Source: Timema cristinae
Lineage: Eukaryota > Arthropoda > Insecta > Phasmatodea > Timematidae
NCBI GenBank assembly: GCA_039000515.1
Contig: JBCFYV010000100.1
Span: forward strand, 55,055,433 to 55,119,432
Reading direction: 5' to 3'
DNA: 64,000 nucleotides
Shown: piece after piece, positions 57,687 through 64,000 of the stretch
How positions within the stretch are numbered: the first letter of the stretch is position 1
Layout: each line of letters begins with the position of its first letter
Notes under the pieces: model-generated
Seen by the model: the letters and a program-made list of their open reading frames with translations, nothing else
The model's database searches: none
Told to the model about the DNA's origin: nothing
Translations under genes and position numbers: made by a program

Positions 57687-57964
57687 GTAAGATCCACTCC
57701 GCTGGTAAGCAAACGAGGAGGTAGACTTAATTAAGCTTTGATTCACATTGTTCACCGAAAAAATAGAAAAGCATAATCTTCGCAGTAATTCACACGCTGT
57801 GATGCATTGCAACGCTAACTTAAAACAGCTGATTATCAACATATTTTAGTTTCTGGTGGATAAATATATGTTATAGATCATTCTCCTGATGTATGTTTCC
57901 AAATTATAACGCTGTGTCGTGGCACAATCCTATATATCGATACACTCTTTACATTGACGGTTTA

Positions 57965-58215
57965 TTTCAAATCTCCTCACGACGGACAACGAAGCTGTCT
58001 GCTTTCTTCTAGCTCTATAGCGCATGCGCACTGAGTTGAGATAGTTGGTTCTGAGATTTGATTGGTTCTCGCGTGCCGAACATCTCAGACAGAGCGGACA
58101 AAGTAGAGAATAGTTGAACTTCAGCAGAACAGCTCGCGTCGATGAGGCGGAAATCTTGTGATTGGCTTAGAGCTCGTCACGTGACCACGTTTCTGTTCTG
58201 CGCTTTTTTTTTTTC
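57965..58215. promoter_or_regulatory. Promoter-like CpG-containing island
   Basis: In an AT-rich setting this block holds an NRF1-type palindrome 'gcgcatgcgcac' (about 58020), two inverted CCAAT boxes ('gattggttc' near 58058 and 'tgattggct' near 58159) and a CACGTG E-box 'gtcacgtgac' (near 58175). It lies 280 bp after the insulin-like exon donor. Which strand it would drive is not clear; no first exon is evident. Confidence 0.4.
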
Positions 58216-58309
58216 GGTGAGCATGTGAATCCACATTGGTTTAGAAAGTGCACTAATAAATACCACGAGCTTTTAAATTTAAAAAAACAAAATAATCCCA
58301 ACTTGGAGG

Positions 58310-58545
58310 ACGAATGGTCTAAAGCGATAGGGACTATCGCCACGGACTGGATTGCCGATGACCAGGAGATCGGGGTTCGAATCCTGGTTGGGTATAGTGA
58401 GTGTGTTTTTATTTTACCTAAATGGTTTTACGCTCTCCCTTCACGCAAATGTGAGTACAATTACTCTGGGACTCAACCTTCCTTATCCCTAACATGCTAT
58501 TGTAAATGGTACATATACATATAACCCTAATGGGTAGTAAGACGC
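58310..58545 (+). repeat. SINE-C copy
   Basis: 'acgaatggtctaaagcgata' head, box B 'ggggttcgaatcctgg', and tail 'accctaatgggtagtaagac'. Confidence 0.7.
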
Positions 58546-58810
58546 GAAAAATAAAAATATCGAATATTGACGTGACAGGTTCTACTAAATCGTGTGTATT
58601 TTAATACTTCGAAGGAATTAAAATTTTACATATTATAAAATTGTATATCACATCACAGAGAATTAAATTAAAACTATTTTTATTCAGTGTTATTTTTTAA
58701 AAGCTGAATTCCAAATAACGGTCCAGTTAAAAGCATTTTCGTGAAATTATCAATCTCATTTGAAATTATCACTCCAGCTTGACTTCCTTCTACCACACAA
58801 ACAATAGCCC
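58546..58810. other. AT-rich DNA
   Basis: Nothing recognised. Confidence 0.3.
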
Positions 58811-59035
58811 AATTTTCATAGTAAGAACCTTATCTAACAGATAAAAAAGTTACTAGGTCTACTTCCACATATTCATACGTCAAGTCATATGATCTGCAGC
58901 TCTCACTTTTGATAGATATTATCAATACATATAAAATAACAACAATAATATAGTACAATGTTATCAATGTTGACTGTAAAATAAATTTGTTTGTATTTTC
59001 TAAAAGGCCCTTATTATGAAAATTGGACTTATAAC
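58811..59035. mobile_element. MITE-G, full copy with inverted ends
   Basis: Left end 'ccaattttcatagtaagaac', right end 'ggcccttattatgaaaattgg' (inverted). Core 'catacgtcaagtcatatgat'. At least four other copies or fragments are in the window. Confidence 0.65.
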
Positions 59036-59068
59036 TTAGGTAGATAAACACATCTTGAACCAGACGTA
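59031..59068. repeat. Orphan unit related to the 68-bp array
   Basis: 'taacttaggtagataaacac' followed by 'atcttgaaccagacg' matches the 44119-44724 unit ('taacttaggtaggtaataca', 'tctagaaccagacg'). Confidence 0.45.
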
Positions 59069-60094
59069 GTATCGTGGTGCAGTTACATGTATGTTAATTT
59101 GTATTTTTAAAAGAACTGTGAAATTTAGAAAGTTGATAACGTCTTACCATTTAAAAAAAATACAACAAAATTCAAAATTATGATTTTAAAAATGCAATCG
59201 CATAAACTTTTAATATATAGTTTGTAGTAGCTTAAAAAAAAAGTTCAAATTTCTCTCATAAAAACAAATATATCATCTTGTTTATCATAATATCACTCTT
59301 CAGTCTTCATATTTAAATTTTAAACCATTTGTTCAAATATATTTAAGAGATTTTAAATTTTCAAATACCCTAAGATTATATGTATTTGTAAAAATAAAAA
59401 TGCATTCTTATTTATAATGAAAAACTATTCCCAGATAGGAACCAATTTGAACTTGATATTCAAGGTCAATTAAAACATTTCCAAACGTTCTATAATTTTT
59501 CGTAAATATACTACTCTTAAATTAATTTATTTTAAAATATAAAGGTACGCTATTATTTATCATGTAAAATATTCCCCCGAAACCAATTTTGAGCAAAATT
59601 TTTAAAACAATTTTCAAAAATATTAAAATTTTACAAAAATCGATCATCAGAAAACTACCCTTAAACAAATTTGTCTCCCCTAAAAAAAAACAAGTAGCCA
59701 GTTTCATTTGTGGTTTCAAACACTCCCCAAATAAACATTCTAAACCAAATTTTTACACCCACTTTTGAAAAATTTGGAATTTATAAAAAACAGTCATAAA
59801 TAAATAAACCACCCCTAATTTGAGGGCTAGGATCAAAATAAAATAAAAGTCCTGAGGTACAGCTGCATAAAATCTAAATATCATGATGGAAGAAAATCCA
59901 TCTGAACAATTTTGGATCCTGGCCCCGAAAAAATTCCTCATAATCTCGAGATCAATTTTTGTTTTCACGATTACAATACTTTATCTTTATACGAGAAAGT
60001 AAAAACTATGTACATTATTCCAAACTGTTAGATAAAGGAAGAATAAAACTGCACTTCGATACCTTTTCTGGTGTATTGGTTGTGAGACGGTCTA
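59069..60094. other. AT-rich DNA
   Basis: Minus-strand open frames at 59522-59719 and 59753-59968 are hydrophobic AT-driven frames without motifs. Confidence 0.35.
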
Positions 60095-60098
60095 TTAA

Positions 60099-60455
60099 GG
60101 TGGGGATGTAAGGGAAGCGAAAAAAGGAAAGTGTTTTTTGCTGTTTTTATGTCAAAACATTTTTTGGCCAATATAAATCAAATATTTCTCCAGTACAAAC
60201 ATGTAGTTTAATTTTCTTCACATGTTGATATCAACAGTTGTTGAATATATATCAAGGGTGTCCTGGAATTTAATGAAAACGTTTTCTCTTCATTTAAAAA
60301 GTTTCTCATCTAATGCCGCCATGTTCCTGACAGATATTCAACAACTGTTGATAACAACATGTGAAGAAAATTAAACTCTTTGTTTCTACTGGAGAAATAT
60401 TTAAATAATTTTGGCCAAAAAAAAAAAGTCTTGCTATAAAAACTGCATCCCCTCC
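60099..60455. mobile_element. TTAA-flanked MITE, full copy
   Basis: Flanked by TTAA at 60095-60098 and 60456-60459. Ends 'ggtggggatg' and 'catcccctcc' are inverted. The arms are long: 'ttggccaatataaatcaaat' against 'atttaaataattttggccaa', and 'ttcttcacatgttgatatca' against 'caacatgtgaagaaaattaa'. TTAA target choice is typical of piggyBac-type transposases. Partial copies at 38485, 45065 and 48264. Confidence 0.75.
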
Positions 60456-60639
60456 TTAAGACCTGCCTTGCAACTTGATTCTGATAAAGTGTTTATCCCT
60501 AAAAAAAATTGTTTTTTTTTATGTATCGCAAGCCTTCTCTCTCCCCCGCACAAAATAGTTTTCTGGGTGAGCCACCGATTACACCAATCTAAATAAGTCA
60601 ACGCTCGTAATGGCAACTGCTTACCCGTCAATGACAAGC

Positions 60640-61080
60640 TCGCACTGAATTTCCCAAATCGAGGATAAAGAGATGCATCAGTCGGTTATTAAAGACGATT
60701 TCGCACGGGCGGCCCCCGTTCTATAGTTTCCGTTAATATCCGTTAATAACGGAGAGGGGCACATACCGTTCACATATATATGATATATTCTAAATATGTC
60801 TGATGACGTTTGTTAACTGTGTCCCCGTTGAACAAGTTGTCGCAGCTATGTGTCGGCAGACGGTTCAGCGAGGCCTGAGCATCGCATCGCATCGATGGTC
60901 TTGGAGGGACTGGCGTTCCAGGTTCTACCCCGACTGGAGATGAAGATCGCTGGAGTTTTTGGGTGACGAGGAAACGGATATAAGATTCCATCGCACAGGT
61001 ACGCACGCAGCCTTCCACTTCTTGGAACTTCTGGAGAGATTTTTTTTTAAAAAAAAAGAAGGTACGCATCGTTTTTACTC
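60640..61080. other. GC-richer unidentified block
   Basis: The minus strand has an open frame (60770-61069) reading SPVGVEPGTPVPPRPSM, of a kind often seen in repeats. No domain recognised; it might be a retroelement piece or part of a gene. Confidence 0.25.
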
Positions 61081-61106
61081 TGATCTGGTTTTATCAGGCA
61101 GTTTAG

Positions 61107-61140
61107 TGTGTGTGTGTGTGTGTGTGTGAGTGTGTGTGTT
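61107..61140. repeat. GT microsatellite
   Basis: About 16 GT units with one interruption. Confidence 0.8.
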
Positions 61141-61841
61141 GGAAAAGGTGGGGTAGGGTGGAAGGGAATGTGATTTTATGTGAGGTTTTTCCTCTCTACA
61201 AATTGTAATAGAATGCGATCGTATTCTGCCTGATAAGACTCGATAACTATTAATGCCCCAGACGAGAATTTAACCATGGATTCTTTAAGAGGTGGTTGAA
61301 TATTCGCTGGAGACTAGATTACTATTAAATATACAGGAGGTTTTTAAACTCTCTGCCCAATACCGCGGCCTTTGTAGGTAGAAAGAAACAGAAAGTCGTA
61401 GTGAAAAAAAAAAAAAGTTCGGAAAAATCATTCTTGCAACAACGCTGGGCCAACGCAACTGTAAATACGAACGTGTACAGCAAGTTGCATAACGATAAGG
61501 GGTCACATCACACAGCAGGTGTTCAAAACTCCCTCCTCCACTTGGTAAACAAAATATCTGTCGGTTACATAATTATGATATGGGGTCACCTTTGGACACG
61601 TCTTCCCGCCTAATGGTATGCAACTGGTTGTACATGTACGTATCAACAGCTGCGTTCTCCCGGCGTTTAGTGATACAAAAATGACTTTTCCGGACACATT
61701 TTCTGTTATCTTTCTGTCCACACATGCTGTGGATCTAAGTTTGCGCCCAGAGTTTTTTAGAAACTTCCTGTATGATACATCAGTATCCTACGATTACCTT
61801 CAAAGGTAGAAATCTTACCTTGTTTGGTTCCACTATGGTTT
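61141..61841. other. Intergenic DNA, nothing certain
   Basis: Overlapping short frames on both strands at 61401-61721 lack recognised motifs. Confidence 0.3.
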
Positions 61842-62876
61842 AGTGGTTTTCAACCTTTATTCTTTTTGCATAACCCCTTATCAGTTAGCACTTCTATATT
61901 TTTTAAATGAATAAATTAATTAATTAAAACTCTTTTCCTTGGTTGTACTAAAAAAAATCTTATAACGCAAGTAATTATATATTTTACATGCATATACATA
62001 CATACCTAATCATGCCGTTCCCTTACGGGGTAGGCAATAAACTGTGCACATAGCTAAAATAAACAACTCCGTACTTAATCCATCCTCACTAACTTTCTCC
62101 ACACTTCCCTGACCTTGCATACTCCCTTCTCTTCAACAACAACCATACACCGAGTCATACAAGCTCTTTTATTATTAAAACTCTCAATGTTTACAACATT
62201 TAGCCACGCCTCAGATGGTCTACCCCTTCATTTTGATCCACACACTCTACCTTCATATATTTTCTTCGTAACTCCATCCAAACTCATCCTCTCGACAAAC
62301 CAACGTAAGAAGTTTCTTTCACAGTGACCCATTGTATTCCGTTTCAAACCTCACTCCTTCAGCACCCATTCCTTACTGACTCTGTCCTTACGAGTTTCTC
62401 CACATACATTTGTTAGATATCTCATTCCAACCACATTCACTTTGTTCCTGTGTTTCTCCTCGTAAACCCACACTTCACATCCGTACAACAATGTTCTTGG
62501 TACAAAAACTCAATTAACATTTTTTGGATAGGTAAAAAAAAATTCAAAATTCACATTTCAATTAGATAAAATCTATGTGGAGCTCAGGCATAGAAAAAAA
62601 AGTGAAGATAACTAAACGAGTATACAAAACTTATATTTGAGTTAAAATATATTATATTTTTCTTTTATCCCCCCTTATTACTCCCTGTTCAGGTTATACG
62701 CATTGCATTGAAAGCACTGAGCTTGTTTAAATGAACTTAATTTTTTTTAAAGTTAAAATTAGATATAACTTGAAACAAAATTTATAAAAAAAAAGACCAC
62801 CATTTCTGAATCATTTTCGCGTACCACTAATAAATACGCAACATCGGTGGTACGAATACCACAGGTTGAAAACCAC
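61842..62876. mobile_element. hAT-like element carrying a nested LINE
   Basis: Left end 'agtggttttcaaccttta' and right end 'caggttgaaaaccac' are inverted. Between them lie AT-rich sequence and a LINE fragment at 61985-62520. Target duplication not clear. Confidence 0.45.
61985..62520 (-). mobile_element. LINE 3' fragment
   Basis: On the minus strand the frames read LLYGCEVWVYEEKHRNKVN, GMRYLTNVCGETRKDRVS and GHCERNFLRWFVERMSLDG, typical of the end of a LINE ORF2. The last 180 bp match 10555-10735. No intact frame remains. Confidence 0.6.
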
Positions 62877-63286
62877 AATGTTGTAACGTTGAAGACAAGG
62901 ACATAGTCAAGGCAGGATGGTTACCTTACAGGGGTAAGCTAAGAGTACTTATTATTTTAAAATAATTTCACAAATTTGGGCACTGCTACCCAAATATTCT
63001 CAGTGACAAGACAATCATTTTCTCTACAAGGTGCAGTGATAGATAAACTTTGTTAATCCCCCTATCGGGTTGTCTAAAAGGACGTCAACGACATTGCCTA
63101 CTTGTGACGTGGCTTTAGGTTAAGTTAGGATACACTTGATTGTGTATACACGTTTTATTCAGTGAAATTAAAAATATATAACATTGGAACATAAACATCA
63201 CATTTTAAAATAATTCTTAAAATAGTCTTACATTGCCACAAAATTATTTTTTTGGATTTTGAACTAGTTTTTTTTTTGTAGACATA

Positions 63287-63292
63287 TTTATT
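63287..63292 (-). terminator. AATAAA on the minus strand
   Basis: AATAAA lies about 30 bases after the stop of the candidate exon 63322-63509. Confidence 0.35.
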
Positions 63293-63321
63293 TTAAACCG
63301 TTTAAAACTTAGGATATATGG

Positions 63322-63509
63322 TTAGTCCACGAAATTTAGCCAGTAGAACTCTTCCTGCCAGGATGTAGATTTTTTAAAAAAAGTCCTTTCAAGCATTATA
63401 TTGCTGTCTATGGTCGGAAGGAAATGGTTGGAAGGCCCTTTTTCTAAATAAAATCCTACTATATAGTAGAATTCGGACAAGTAATAAAAAGCCTTCAAGA
63501 CATCCCTTC
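63322..63509 (-). CDS. Candidate terminal exon, unknown product
   Basis: After a pyrimidine-rich acceptor ('ccctgtttatgatag', ending 63510) a minus-strand frame of 61 residues reads RDVLKAFYYLSEFYYIVGF, LEKGPSNHFLPTIDSN and STSWQEEFYWLNFVD, then stop. An AATAAA follows within about 30 bases. The aromatic-rich sequence looks protein-like, but I recognise no family. Upstream exons would lie at higher coordinates, probably outside the window. Confidence 0.35.
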
Positions 63510-63924
63510 CTATCATAAACAGGGATAGGGAGAAACAAAAATATAAATTACAATTTAAATGAAAATCAATGCTGTCCAGGAACAAATAATATTGTTTTGT
63601 AGTAGTGTTTATACTCGTCAGGGGAAGAGGGGAACTGTTATCCCGCATATAAAACAGAAGCCTCACAGGTTGAAGGACTCGTTTACTTCCCTCTATTTCT
63701 ATTCCTTACATTTGTGTCTTAAGTGTGATATGCTTAGAATGCTTAAGTGCATCCAATTAAGATGCCACACACTTCACAAAATATCTTCTAACTCATCCAA
63801 GTAGGCAACGTCGTTAGAGCGTTATATATGGAAGAAATATTTAAATATGCCCAAAAAGTTTGTAAAACAAACAAACATAACCAAATTTAGTGACAATTCA
63901 GATGTTTTATTAGTATTATTATGT

Positions 63925-64000
63925 GTGACCTATTGATGATGGGGATATCAAGGTTCGAATCTCAGTAGAGTCTACTGAGGGTGTTTTTTCCTAAAAAAAA
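63925..64000 (+). repeat. SINE-C copy, cut by the window edge
   Basis: 'gacctattgatgatggggat', box B 'caaggttcgaatctc' and 'ctgagggtgttttttcctaa'. Confidence 0.6.

Noticed and set aside
61503..61721. Minus-strand frame with several Cys, tested as an insulin A chain
   Set aside because: Wrong strand relative to the B-chain exon and wrong Cys spacing.

Overview
This is a eukaryotic, AT-rich, intron- and repeat-dense window, most likely from an arthropod and probably an insect. The reasons are long AT-rich introns with GT/AG splice sites, orthologues of conserved animal genes, several families of tRNA-derived SINEs, and many short inverted-repeat DNA elements. I cannot name the species. There is no bacterial-style operon, CRISPR array or intact retrovirus. 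Gene models below are joined by hand from reading frame, splice-site phase and family knowledge, so exon edges are inferences unless stated otherwise.

Genes in order. (1) ASNSD1, minus strand, 613-9644: seven exons reconstruct a 664-residue glutamine amidotransferase/asparagine synthetase-like protein, with the MCGI first exon about 3.1 kb upstream of exon 2. (2) SMN, plus strand, 12626-13411: survival motor neuron protein in one coding exon, with Tudor domain and YG box. (3) An F-box plus actin-related protein on the minus strand, 17887-19774, an architecture best known from plant ARP8. It is broken by a +1 frame change and, if the upstream reading is real, by an in-frame TGA. (4) JMJD7, minus strand, 23319-29512: a four-exon JmjC lysyl hydroxylase whose first exon is tentative. 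(5) A terminal exon with six C2H2 zinc fingers, plus strand, 32168-32941. (6) A signal-peptide exon, minus strand, 41647-41790. (7) A prefoldin subunit 1-like gene, minus strand, 47353-49654, two exons, with the C-terminal half missing or decayed. (8) An insulin-like peptide exon (signal peptide plus B chain, phase-1 donor), plus strand, 57488-57686; its A chain is not in the window. Weaker terminal-exon candidates lie at 40443-40607 and 63322-63509.

The rest is mostly repeats. I use working names. SINE-A has box B GGTTCAATCCTCGG and then 'gattaccaaacccttcc'. SINE-B starts 'cgcctcggtggcgtag'. SINE-C starts 'cggtggtcgcatggtctaag'. SINE-D starts 'ccttagctcagtcggtag'. SINE-F is only seen reversed and ends in 'gcactttacc..accgaggtc'. 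A, B and C share the 3' tail 'cccgaacgggtagtaagacg', often followed by AAT repeats. MITE-G has the terminal repeat 'tccaattttcataataaggg'. There are also TTAA-flanked and TA-flanked MITEs, hAT-like elements with 8-bp duplications, a Tigger/pogo-like transposase remnant, LINE 3' ends, a Helitron-like 3' end and three tandem arrays (66, 68 and 90 bp units). Several insertions are nested with clear target-site duplications, so their relative ages can be read directly.

The genes do not form one pathway. ASNSD1, SMN, JMJD7 and PFDN1 are broadly expressed housekeeping-type genes. The insulin-like and signal-peptide exons are secreted signals. The points most worth a second look are the F-box/actin fusion, the truncated PFDN1, the insulin-like exon with a promoter-like island behind it, and the multi-family SINE/MITE network.
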